DNA of 35,749 nt, taken from positions 1-35,749 of the forward strand of contig JAUSDK010000063.1 in assembly GCA_030650875.1 (NCBI GenBank), read 5' to 3'. The DNA is from Polaromonas sp. Its GTDB lineage: Bacteria > Pseudomonadota > Gammaproteobacteria > Burkholderiales > Burkholderiaceae_C. Both the position numbers and the translations under genes were made by a program. Numbering within the stretch: the first letter of the stretch is position 1; each line of letters opens with the position of its first letter. Positions 1 to 7,152 of this stretch are shown in pieces. The notes beneath the pieces are model-generated. The model was not told the origin of the DNA. It was given only the letters and a program-made list of their open reading frames with translations, and searched no databases.

Positions 1-1
1 C

Positions 2-832
2 ATCAAAATTCCGGAGCGGCGCCAGCGCGGGGAAGTGGGCGGGGCGCTTTTCCTTCATGGCCGTCATCGCTTCGCGCACATGCTGGTTGCTCCAGATCGC
101 GCCTTGCAGCCAGCCCATCTGTTTCAGCGCGTCGTCCACCGAATGGTCGCGCGCGTAGTGAATCGCCTGCTTGGTGCCCCAGATCGCGACCGGCGGCTTG
201 GCGGCAATCTCCCTGGCGCATTGCAGCGCGCCGGCCAGCATCGCTTCGGGCGAGTCAAACACCTCGTTGACCAGGCCGCAGGCCAGCGCCCGCGCCGCGC
301 CCAGCTTGCGCCCGGTGTAGGCCAGCTCTTTCACCAGCGCCAGCGGGATCAGCTTGGGCAGGCGCTGCAGCGTGCCCACGTCGGCCACCATGCCAATGTT
401 GATTTCCTGGATGCAGAAAAACGTCTCGGCGCTCGCATAGCGGATGCAGCAGGCGCTGACCATGTCGACCGCGCCACCAATGCAGCCGCCCTGGATCGCT
501 GCAATCACCGGGATACGCAGCGTCTCCAGTTGGGTGAAGGTGGCCTGCATGTTCGTCAGCAGGTCAAAGATCGCCGCGCGGCCTTCGGGACGCTGGTCGT
601 CCATGGCGACGTCGCCGCCAAAGGTGTCCAGCGCCATGCCGGCGCTGAAATGCTTGCCGGTGCTGGAGATCAGCAGCACGCGGGCTTCGCCAGCCTTGTG
701 AATGTGCGCCAGCGCCTGGCCCAGCTCGCGCCAGAAGGTCGGGTGCATGGTGTTCATCGCTTCGGGGCGATTGAGCACCAGGTGGGCCACCTGGTCGGTG
801 GTGGTCAGGCTAAAGCAGGTGAGGGCGTTCAT
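2..832 (-). CDS. Dienoyl-CoA isomerase-like enoyl-CoA hydratase/isomerase (crotonase family), 3' end cut by window
   Basis: The visible 277 codons start at ATG 832 and run off the left edge in frame. The fold is crotonase (SAGMALD around residues 63-69 and a GGCIGGAVDM oxyanion-hole segment near 115-124). The block EINIGMVADVGTLQRLPK (about 143-160) and the tail YARDHSVDD closely resemble mitochondrial/peroxisomal delta3,5-delta2,4-dienoyl-CoA isomerase (ECH1). The three acidic active-site residues known for that enzyme align with D123, E143 and D151, all present. The expected role is moving double bonds in unsaturated fatty acyl-CoA during beta-oxidation. Family length is about 270-280, so only a few residues should be missing. 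There is no convincing Shine-Dalgarno before 832, so the start is the best in-frame choice rather than proven. It could still act as a generic enoyl-CoA hydratase on an unknown substrate. Confidence 0.82.
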   Translation of the reverse strand, partial: MNALTCFSLTTTDQVAHLVLNRPEAMNTMHPTFWRELGQALAHIHKAGEARVLLISSTGKHFSAGMALDTFGGDVAMDDQRPEGRAAIFDLLTNMQATFTQLETLRIPVIAAIQGGCIGGAVDMVSACCIRYASAETFFCIQEINIGMVADVGTLQRLPKLIPLALVKELAYTGRKLGAARALACGLVNEVFDSPEAMLAGALQCAREIAAKPPVAIWGTKQAIHYARDHSVDDALKQMGWLQGAIWSNQHVREAMTAMKEKRPAHFPALAPLRNFD

Positions 833-1196
833 GTCTGCAATGTAAGCCACGCCAACCAGCCTCGACCAGGTCACCCGGTCCAGGCAGTCACACCTGCGAC
901 GCGGCCGGAAGCCATGCAGCGACCGTTCCTGCCATGGGACGGCTTGTCGCATCACTGTGTCCGTGGTCCTTGCTTGCGCGCGGTGCCTGCGCTCAGTTGG
1001 CACTTCACGGATAAAAAAATATGTTTCTTCGCTGCTGGAACGTCGTCCGCCGGTTGGCGCCGTCAACTTGGACCAGGCCAGCCCGAAGGAAACGACGCTG
1101 CAGCATCTGGAGCCGGAACCGGGTGAGACTGCCGGTGGCTTGGCCGAAACCGTGGAATACATCGCCGCGTGCCGCTGAAAATGGGGCAAAGCAAGC
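833..1196. other. Intergenic region between crotonase gene and dinB
   Basis: This 364-base gap separates two minus-strand genes. It should hold the promoter of the crotonase gene, but no convincing -35/-10 pair was found. A plus-strand frame ending at about 1178 could encode a short peptide whose last ~40 residues look mildly protein-like. It has no recognisable homology and no ribosome site, so it is not called as a gene. A short AT-rich patch (1011-1030) interrupts the GC-rich background. Confidence 0.5.
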
Positions 1197-2480
1197 TCAA
1201 AACAGCGAAGCCGTGGTGTTGGTCGTCAAGTCTGTCGCCGCTTGCGAGAGAGCGGTGGGGGTTGCCGCCTGACTGGATGCATTCACCCCGGTGCTTTCGA
1301 ACTTGGCCAGTGCCCCGGCGCGCACGCCCAGCAGCCGCAGCCGCTGCGCCAGCGGCACCCGCTTCAGGCACTGGCCGGCGGCCTTGCGGATGGCGCGGCC
1401 GTCATCGGTGGCCACCGCCAGCGTCTGGTCGCGCGTCACGCTCCTGAAGTCGTCGTAGCGCAGTTTGAGGCCAATGGTTTTGGCGACATAGCCCTTGCGC
1501 TGCAGGTCGGCCGCCACCTGTTCGCACAGCCGGGTAAAAATCGCGCCCAGCTCGGCCTTGTCGCGCACCGCGTGCAGGTCGCGCTCGAAGGTGGTTTCGC
1601 GGCTCATGCTGACCGGCTCGCTTTCCATGACCACCGGGCTGCTGTCGCGGCCCCAGGCCACCTCGTGCATCCAGGCGCCTGTGGATTTGCCGAAGCGGGC
1701 GACCAGGAACTGCCGGTCTTGCGCGGCCAGCTCGCCTATGGTGTGAATGCCCAGCGCGGCCAGCTTTTCGTCCGCCTTGGGACCAATGCCGTTGATCTTG
1801 CGGCAGGCCAGCGGCCAGATGCGGCTTTGCAGGTCGGCTTCGTGCAGCACCGAAATGCCGTTGGGCTTGTCGAACTCGCTGGCCATCTTGGCCAGCAGCT
1901 TGTTGGGCGCCACGCCGACCGAGCAGGTCAGGCCGGTCGCCTGGAAAATGCTTTTCTGGATCAGCCGCGCCAGCACCCGCCCGCCTTCGCGCTGGCCGCC
2001 CGGCACGTCGGTAAAGTCAATGTAGACCTCGTCCACGCCCCGGTCCTGCACCAGCGGGGCAATCTCGGCAATCGTGCGCTTGAACAGGCGGGAAAACCGG
2101 CGTATCTCGTCAAAATCCACCGGCAGCACAATCGCCTGCGGGCACAGTCTGGCCGCCTTCATCAGGCCCATGGCCGAGCCCACGCCAAACTGCCGCGCCG
2201 CGTAGCTCGCCGTGGTGATCACGCCGCGCCCCACATAGTCCTTGAGCCGGGGAAAGTCGGCCACTGGAATGAAGCGCAGCGCGCGCTCGCCCTGGGCCGC
2301 CCGCAGGGCTTCGTCCACTGCGCGCCGCGCGCCGCCAATCACCACCGGCAAGCCCTTGAGCTGCGGGTAGCGCAGCAACTCGACCGACGCAAAGAAGGCG
2401 TCCATGTCGAGGTGGGCAATGCGCCGGGGCAGGGTGGGCGCAGGGGCGGGTGGTTCGGGTGGTACGGGCTCGGAAGTCAC
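1197..2480 (-). CDS. dinB: DNA polymerase IV (Y-family translesion polymerase)
   Basis: 427 residues. The palm-domain catalytic motif RIAHLDMDAFFASVE places metal ligands at about D25 and the second site at D150-E151 (GVDEVYIDFTD, a variant of the usual SLDEAYLD). The thumb region carries helix-hairpin-helix-type segments (INGIGPKADEKLAALGI near 235) and the C-terminal little-finger domain follows. The enzyme performs error-prone lesion bypass. Between VVIGG (about 46-50) and GRGVITTASYAARQFG (about 84-99) there are about 30 extra residues compared with E. coli DinB; similar inserts are known in Burkholderiales polymerases. The start is GTG at 2480 because no in-frame ATG lies before the catalytic motif; its ribosome site is weak. 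No LexA box (CTGT-N8-ACAG) was found upstream, so SOS control is not supported by sequence. Confidence 0.93.
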   Translation of the reverse strand: MTSEPVPPEPPAPAPTLPRRIAHLDMDAFFASVELLRYPQLKGLPVVIGGARRAVDEALRAAQGERALRFIPVADFPRLKDYVGRGVITTASYAARQFGVGSAMGLMKAARLCPQAIVLPVDFDEIRRFSRLFKRTIAEIAPLVQDRGVDEVYIDFTDVPGGQREGGRVLARLIQKSIFQATGLTCSVGVAPNKLLAKMASEFDKPNGISVLHEADLQSRIWPLACRKINGIGPKADEKLAALGIHTIGELAAQDRQFLVARFGKSTGAWMHEVAWGRDSSPVVMESEPVSMSRETTFERDLHAVRDKAELGAIFTRLCEQVAADLQRKGYVAKTIGLKLRYDDFRSVTRDQTLAVATDDGRAIRKAAGQCLKRVPLAQRLRLLGVRAGALAKFESTGVNASSQAATPTALSQAATDLTTNTTASLF

Positions 2481-2657
2481 ATCCGGGATTGTGCCGCGAG
2501 TCGGTCTCTCCGATTCGGTCTGGCGTGACGACTAATTTTTACAAAATCCGGGTGACAAAAATACGCTGGAAGTTCAGAATGTTTTTTTCCTTTCCGCAAG
2601 CAACGCCGCTTGAAGTGTGATCAGGAGATGCACCCGTGGCGAAAGGGGGAATAGATC

Positions 2658-3569
2658 ATGAAACGATGGGTCAAGTGGACTGTGGGCGCGGTTGGCGCCC
2701 TGGTGGTGGTCGCTGCGGCGGCTGCCTTGGTGGGCACCCAGCTGGCTGAGCGCAAGAGCCAGCGCCATGTCAAGGTCAGCCTTGGGCCGGCAGCCTGGAT
2801 GGTCGCAGCGCCCGATGCCTCAACCCTGGCGCGTGGCAAGTACCTGTTCAATTCCCGCGGCTGCGCCGAGTGCCATGGCGTCAATGGTGCCGGACGCGAG
2901 TTCATCAACGACGGCAAGGGTCTGCGCCTGAAAAGCCCCAACATCTCGCCGGGCCAGGGCAGTGTGGTGGCGCGCTACACGCCTGAAGACTGGGAGCGCA
3001 CGGTGCGCCATGGCGTCAAACCCGATGGCCGGCCCGTGTTCATCATGCCCAGCGAAGACTACAACCAGTTCACGCAAGACGATCTCGGCGCCCTGGTGGC
3101 CTATGTGCGCAGCCTGCCGCCGGCCAGCGGAAGCGCCGCAGTGGTGGAACTGCCCTTGCCCATGAAGGTGATGTATGGCTATGGCGCGATTGAAGACGCA
3201 GCGCAAAAAATCGACCATTCCCTGCCGCCGTCGAAACCGGTTGCCGAGGGCATGACCGTTGCGCACGGCGCTTATGTGGCCAACATGTGCATTGGCTGCC
3301 ACGGCCCGGGCCTGTCAGGCGGCAAGATTCCCGGCACGCCGCCCGACTGGGCACCTGCCGCCAACCTGACACCGGGCGAGGGCAGCGCATTGACGCGCTA
3401 CCCGGACGCCGACCAGTTTGTCACCATGCTGCGCAGCGGCAAGCGCCCCGACGGCACGGCGATCACCGTGATGCCCTTCGAGTCGCTGCGCGAGCTCAAT
3501 GACGTGGATGCCAAGGCGGTGTATGCGTACCTGAAGACGGTGCCGGCCAGGCCGTCTGGGCGACGCTGA
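2658..3569 (+). CDS. Membrane-anchored dihaem cytochrome c
   Basis: 303 residues with an uncleaved-looking N-terminal membrane anchor (about residues 8-28) and two class I cytochrome c domains. Haem attachment motifs are CAECH (69-73) and CIGCH (211-215). Likely sixth ligands are M130 (FIMPSEDY) and M272 (VMPFESL), both in the typical x-M-P context. The protein would sit in the periplasm facing out from the inner membrane and carry electrons between a dehydrogenase and an oxidase; similar dihaem proteins act as electron acceptors of alcohol, aldehyde or other dehydrogenases. A good ribosome site (GGGGGA) stands 6-7 bases before ATG 2658. It converges with the L-lactate dehydrogenase gene, so shared regulation is not implied. 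The actual redox partner cannot be told from the sequence. Confidence 0.9.
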   Translation: MKRWVKWTVGAVGALVVVAAAAALVGTQLAERKSQRHVKVSLGPAAWMVAAPDASTLARGKYLFNSRGCAECHGVNGAGREFINDGKGLRLKSPNISPGQGSVVARYTPEDWERTVRHGVKPDGRPVFIMPSEDYNQFTQDDLGALVAYVRSLPPASGSAAVVELPLPMKVMYGYGAIEDAAQKIDHSLPPSKPVAEGMTVAHGAYVANMCIGCHGPGLSGGKIPGTPPDWAPAANLTPGEGSALTRYPDADQFVTMLRSGKRPDGTAITVMPFESLRELNDVDAKAVYAYLKTVPARPSGRR

Positions 3570-3601
3570 AAGGGCGGCTATCAGTCTGGGTGCTTGCAGC
3601 G

Positions 3602-3629
3602 GCCGGCCTCTTTCAGAGGCACCGCCGGC
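3602..3629. terminator. Possible bidirectional hairpin between convergent genes
   Basis: The gap between the cytochrome gene and the lactate dehydrogenase gene holds a 6-bp perfect stem (GCCTCT 3606-3611 with AGAGGC 3615-3620, loop TTC). Outer arms GCCGG/CCGGC could extend it with a bulge. There is no T-run after it, so intrinsic termination is only a possibility. Confidence 0.3.
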
Positions 3630-3645
3630 ATGATCTTTCGCCCGG

Positions 3646-4806
3646 TCAGGCGTTCCTGAAATCGAAGGTCCCCGGCAGCAGGATGCTCTTGTCCACCGTG
3701 TTGATGTCGGTGTGGCCGCAAAACGCCATGGTGATGTCGAGCTCCTTGTGGATGATCTGCAGCGCCTTGGTGACACCGGCCTCGCCCATGGCGCCCAGGC
3801 CGTAGACCATGGCCCGGCCAATCAGGGTGCCGCGTGCGCCCAGCGCCCAGGCCTTGAGCACGTCCTGGCCGGAGCGGATGCCGCCGTCCATCCACACTTC
3901 AATGTCCGAACCTACTGCTTCGATGATGGCGGGCAGAGCCGAGATGCTGGACTGCGCACCGTCGAGCTGGCGGCCGCCGTGGTTGCTCACCACGATGGCG
4001 TCGGCGCCGCTTTGCACTGCAAGCCTGGCGTCTTCCACATCCTGGATGCCCTTGAGGATCAGCTTGCCGCCCCATTTTTCCTTGACCCAGGCCACGTCTG
4101 CCCATGACAAACGCGGGTCGAATTGCTCGTTGGTCCAGGCTGACAGCGAATTCATGTCGCTGACCCCCTTGACGTGGCCGACCAGGTTGCCGAAGGTGTG
4201 GCGGCGCGTGCCGGCCATGCCCAGGCACCAGCGCGGCTTGGTCATGAGGTTGATGAGGTTGGCCAGCGTCGGCTTGGGCGGCGCCGTCAGGCCGTTCTTC
4301 AGGTCCTTGTGGCGCTGGCCGATAACCTGCAGGTCCAGCGTCAGCACCAGCGCGTTGCAGCCCGCCTTGCGGGTGCGCTCGATCATGGCCGCCATGGCTT
4401 CGCGGTCGCGCATCATGTAGAGCTGGAACCAGAAGGGTGCGGTGGTGTTGGCCGCAATGTCCTCGATGGAGCAGATGCTCATGGTCGACAGGATGAAGGG
4501 AATGCCGAATTTTTCAGCCGCCCTGGCCGCCTTGATCTCGCCGTCGGCATGCTGCATACCCGTCAGGCCGACGGGCGCAATCGCCACCGGCATCTTCACG
4601 TCCACGCCGACCATTTTGGTGGCCGTGCTGCGGTTTTCCATGTTCACGGCCACGCGCTGGCGCAGCTTGATCTTTTGAAAGTCCGTCTCATTGGCGCGGT
4701 AGGTGCTTTCTGTCCAGGAACCCGAATCGGCGTAGTCGTAAAACATGCGCGGCACGCGTTTTTGCGCCAGCACGCGCAGGTCTTCGATGTTGGTGATCAC
4801 GGTCAT
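3646..4806 (-). CDS. lldD: FMN-dependent L-lactate dehydrogenase / alpha-hydroxy acid oxidase
   Basis: 386 residues, the normal size of the family. The TIM-barrel shows all hallmark residues: YDYADSG near 23-29, STMS at 107-110, FQLY at 127-130, active-site lysine K252, the proton-abstracting histidine H276 in SNHGGRQLD, and the phosphate-binding DGGIRSG (308-314) and GR (330-331). It oxidises an L-2-hydroxy acid, most likely L-lactate to pyruvate, passing electrons to the respiratory chain at the inner membrane. It could equally be another member of the family (mandelate or glycolate type), since side-chain specificity is not readable here. No lctP permease or LldR regulator is next to it. 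Start ATG 4806 fits the conserved N-terminus (TVITNIEDLR). Confidence 0.85.
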   Translation of the reverse strand: MTVITNIEDLRVLAQKRVPRMFYDYADSGSWTESTYRANETDFQKIKLRQRVAVNMENRSTATKMVGVDVKMPVAIAPVGLTGMQHADGEIKAARAAEKFGIPFILSTMSICSIEDIAANTTAPFWFQLYMMRDREAMAAMIERTRKAGCNALVLTLDLQVIGQRHKDLKNGLTAPPKPTLANLINLMTKPRWCLGMAGTRRHTFGNLVGHVKGVSDMNSLSAWTNEQFDPRLSWADVAWVKEKWGGKLILKGIQDVEDARLAVQSGADAIVVSNHGGRQLDGAQSSISALPAIIEAVGSDIEVWMDGGIRSGQDVLKAWALGARGTLIGRAMVYGLGAMGEAGVTKALQIIHKELDITMAFCGHTDINTVDKSILLPGTFDFRNA

Positions 4807-4963
4807 GAGTGGGGTCTCCGGCAGCGCCTGATGGTAAGACCCTGATGCTATCGCTTTGGATGCGGCTGCGAGTGAATAAATTTTCAGCCCGGACCGGATC
4901 GGCGTAATTTATTTCACCCGATGCCACCGCACGCTTGCCGGGTCCTCTTCAGGAGCCCTGGGC

Positions 4964-5503
4964 TCACGGCAGCAGTCGCAGCAGCCGGGGCGTGCTCAGC
5001 GCGCCGAGTTTCATGCGCAAGCGCGCACGGTGCATTTCAACCGTGCGCGGGCTCAGGCCGAGCTGGCGCGCCATTTCCTTGCTGGTCAAGCCCTGGGCCA
5101 CCAGGGCCACCACCTCCCGTTCGCGCGGGCTCAGGCGCTGCACGTCAGGCACGTTCTGCGAAAGGGTTTCAAACGACCAGGCCGAAGCGGCCGCAGGATG
5201 TTCGGCATCGGCGGCCTGGCCGCGCACCCGGCACCAGATCAGCGCGCCGTCGCTGCGGCGCATCAGGCGCTCGTCCTGGTAACGGCCGCCGTGCTCCATC
5301 TGCGGATACCCACGCTGGCCGATGCGCTCATATTCCTCGGGCGAGGGGTAGAGCAGGGCCATCGACTGGCCCGTCAGTTCGCCGGCCTCGAAGCCGAACA
5401 GTTCCAGAAAGGCGCGGTTGCAGTCGGTGATGATCCGGTGCTGCGTCAGGCACAGCGCAATGGGCGCGAAGTCGTAGGCGAGGGTGATGGATGTCGTGCT
5501 CAT
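4964..5503 (-). CDS. PAS-domain LuxR-family transcriptional regulator
   Basis: 179 residues from the chosen ATG 5503. An N-terminal PAS domain (about residues 8-110, with CNRAFLELFGF and the DGALIWCRVRG strand) is followed by a C-terminal LuxR/GerE helix-turn-helix (about 125-175: LSPREREVVALVAQG and SPRTVEMHRARLRMKLG). This is a cytoplasmic one-component sensor-regulator; the PAS ligand is unknown. The frame stays open to an ATG at 5575, but that would bury the 9-2-9 palindrome inside the gene and nearly abut the divergent ligase gene, so 5503 is preferred. No Shine-Dalgarno precedes 5503; a TATATT lies 6 bases upstream, so a leaderless message is conceivable. It probably controls the divergent acyl-CoA ligase gene. 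Confidence 0.8.
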   Translation of the reverse strand: MSTTSITLAYDFAPIALCLTQHRIITDCNRAFLELFGFEAGELTGQSMALLYPSPEEYERIGQRGYPQMEHGGRYQDERLMRRSDGALIWCRVRGQAADAEHPAAASAWSFETLSQNVPDVQRLSPREREVVALVAQGLTSKEMARQLGLSPRTVEMHRARLRMKLGALSTPRLLRLLP

Positions 5504-5512
5504 GCGGGCAAT

Positions 5513-5532
5513 ATACGGTACTCGTACCGTAT
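5513..5532. promoter_or_regulatory. Perfect 9-2-9 palindrome between divergent regulator and ligase genes
   Basis: The plus strand reads ATACGGTAC-TC-GTACCGTAT, two exact 9-base inverted arms with a 2-base spacer. It lies 10 bases upstream of the regulator start and about 70 bases upstream of the ligase start. A 20-bp near-continuous dyad in this position is what a dimeric repressor or LuxR-type operator would look like. Which protein binds is inferred, not shown. Confidence 0.6.
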
Positions 5533-5601
5533 GGCGTTGCCGGGCCGCTCTTTCTATCATCGGCCAGGCGTTCATTCACCCTTACAGCGAAAAACACCCT
5601 C

Positions 5602-7140
5602 ATGAATCTGGCCCACCTGCTCCATCGAATGGCCCGCATGGACCCGCAACGGCCCGCGATTTACAGCGGTGCCCGACCGGTCGCCACGCACGGTGAGTGG
5701 GCGGCCCGCAGTGCACGCGTGGGCCAGCGCCTGCTGGCGGCAGGGCTGCTGCCCGGCGACCGCGTGGCGCTGTTCATGCGCAACCATCCGCGCACCCTTG
5801 AACTGATGTTCGGCGCCTGGTGGGCCGGGCTGGTGGTGGTGCCCATCAACGCCAAGCTGCACCTGCGGGAAGCCGACTGGATTGTGGACCATGCCCAGGC
5901 GCGCTGGGTCTTCGTCACGTCCGACACCGCCCCCGGCGACGCCAGCGCCTTTGCCGCTGCCGACGGCGTGATGGATGCCGATTCGGCGGACTGCGATGCC
6001 TGGATGCAGGACGACGAAGGGGCTGTGCCGCCCGTGGCCGACCGGGCGCCGGACGACCTGGCCTGGCTGTTCTACACCAGCGGCACCACGGGGCGGCCCA
6101 AAGGGGTGATGCTGACGCACCGCAACCTCATGACCATGGGGCTGGCTTATTTCAACGATGTGGACCCGGTGGCCCGCCAGGACGTGATGGCCTACGCCGC
6201 GCCCATGTCGCATGGCGCCGGCATCTACGCCATTCCGCACCTGATGGCGGGCGCGCGCCATGCCGTGCCGGCTTCGGGCGGGTTTGATCCTGCCGAGCTG
6301 TTGGCGCTGGGCCGCGAACTCGGTCCGCTGTCGCTGTTTGCGGCGCCCACCATCGTCAAGCGGCTGGTCGACCAGGCCGAGGCGGCCGGTGAAACGCCGG
6401 CGTCTTGTGCTGCAGCCTTCAAAACCATCGTCTACGGCGGCGCGCCCATGTATGCGGCGGACATCCAGCGTGCTTTGCGCGTCATGGGGCCGCGCTTCGT
6501 GCAGATTTACGGCCAGGGCGAAAGCCCCATGGTCGGCACGGTGCTGTCGCGCGGCCACCTGATGGACAGCGGGCATCCGCAGTACGCGGCGCGCCTGGCG
6601 TCGGTGGGCGTGGCACAAACCCCGGCGCTGGTGCGCGTGACCGATGCCGAGGGCCGCGACCTGCCCCTGGGTGAGATTGGCGAAGTACTGATCAGCGGCG
6701 ACAGCGTCATGGCCGGCTACTGGCGCAACCCCGAGGCCACAGCGGCGGCGCTACGCGGGGGCTGGCTGTTCACCGGCGACATGGGCGCGCTCGACACCAG
6801 CGGCTTCCTCACGCTCAAAGACCGCAGCAAGGACCTGATCATCAGCGGCGGCTCCAACATCTACCCGCGCGAAGTCGAGGAAGCGCTGCTGCAGCACCCC
6901 GACGTGGCAGAAGCCGCCGTGGTGGGAGAATACGACGCCGAATGGGGCGAGACGGTGGTCGCCTTCGTGGTGGCCCGCGCCGGCGCGGTGCTGGACGCGG
7001 CCGCGCTCGACGCCTTGTGCCTGGCGCAGATCGCCCGCTTCAAGCGGCCCAAGCGCTATGAACTCGTCGCGTCGCTGCCCAAGAACCACTATGGCAAGGT
7101 GCTGAAAACCGAGTTGCGCCAGCGGCTGAAAACCGCCTGA
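5602..7140 (+). CDS. Acyl-CoA ligase (AMP-forming, ANL superfamily)
   Basis: 512 residues from ATG 5602. The frame is open further upstream, but conserved sequence begins at MNLAHLLHRM. Core motifs: phosphate-binding YTSGTTGRPKG (158-168), the A5-type YGQGES in place of the common YGxTE, the TGD aspartate (FTGDMGALD), the hinge region DRSKDLIISGGSNIYP, and the C-terminal catalytic lysine K499 in YGKVLK. It activates a carboxylic acid with ATP and loads it onto CoA. The substrate is not deducible; the sequence resembles medium-chain or aryl acid ligases used in degradation. It is divergent from the PAS-LuxR gene and probably under its control through the 5513-5532 palindrome. It converges with the Do-family protease gene with only 12 bases between stops and no hairpin. 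Confidence 0.87.
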   Translation: MNLAHLLHRMARMDPQRPAIYSGARPVATHGEWAARSARVGQRLLAAGLLPGDRVALFMRNHPRTLELMFGAWWAGLVVVPINAKLHLREADWIVDHAQARWVFVTSDTAPGDASAFAAADGVMDADSADCDAWMQDDEGAVPPVADRAPDDLAWLFYTSGTTGRPKGVMLTHRNLMTMGLAYFNDVDPVARQDVMAYAAPMSHGAGIYAIPHLMAGARHAVPASGGFDPAELLALGRELGPLSLFAAPTIVKRLVDQAEAAGETPASCAAAFKTIVYGGAPMYAADIQRALRVMGPRFVQIYGQGESPMVGTVLSRGHLMDSGHPQYAARLASVGVAQTPALVRVTDAEGRDLPLGEIGEVLISGDSVMAGYWRNPEATAAALRGGWLFTGDMGALDTSGFLTLKDRSKDLIISGGSNIYPREVEEALLQHPDVAEAAVVGEYDAEWGETVVAFVVARAGAVLDAAALDALCLAQIARFKRPKRYELVASLPKNHYGKVLKTELRQRLKTA

Positions 7141-7152
7141 GGTGCCCCCCTA

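Noticed and set aside
121-136. Idea that the crotonase-like protein lacks a catalytic aspartate (Cys in SACCIRY where ECH1 has SACDIRY)
   Set aside because: Counting from the conserved glutamate shows the catalytic Asp corresponds to D123 (AVDMVSAC), which is present; the changed position is not one of the three catalytic acids. The site lies within the first 470 bases of the window on the minus strand; coordinates given here are approximate.
957-1178. Short plus-strand ORF between the crotonase gene and dinB
   Set aside because: The tail looks slightly protein-like but there is no ribosome site, homology or conserved context.
1242-2528. Long plus-strand open frame (about 428 codons) opposite dinB
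   Set aside because: It mirrors the GC-rich third codon positions of dinB, is full of His/Gln/Gly/Ala and has no recognisable domain or ribosome site. dinB on the other strand has all catalytic motifs.
2481-2657. LexA box or strong promoter in the dinB/cytochrome divergent gap
   Set aside because: No CTGT-N8-ACAG was found. A TTGTCA on the minus strand (2553-2558) has no good -10 at proper spacing.
4832-4842. TGGTAAGACCC upstream of the lactate dehydrogenase as a GntR/LldR-type operator
   Set aside because: One short imperfect match to TGGTnnnACCA is expected by chance, and there is no GntR-family gene nearby.
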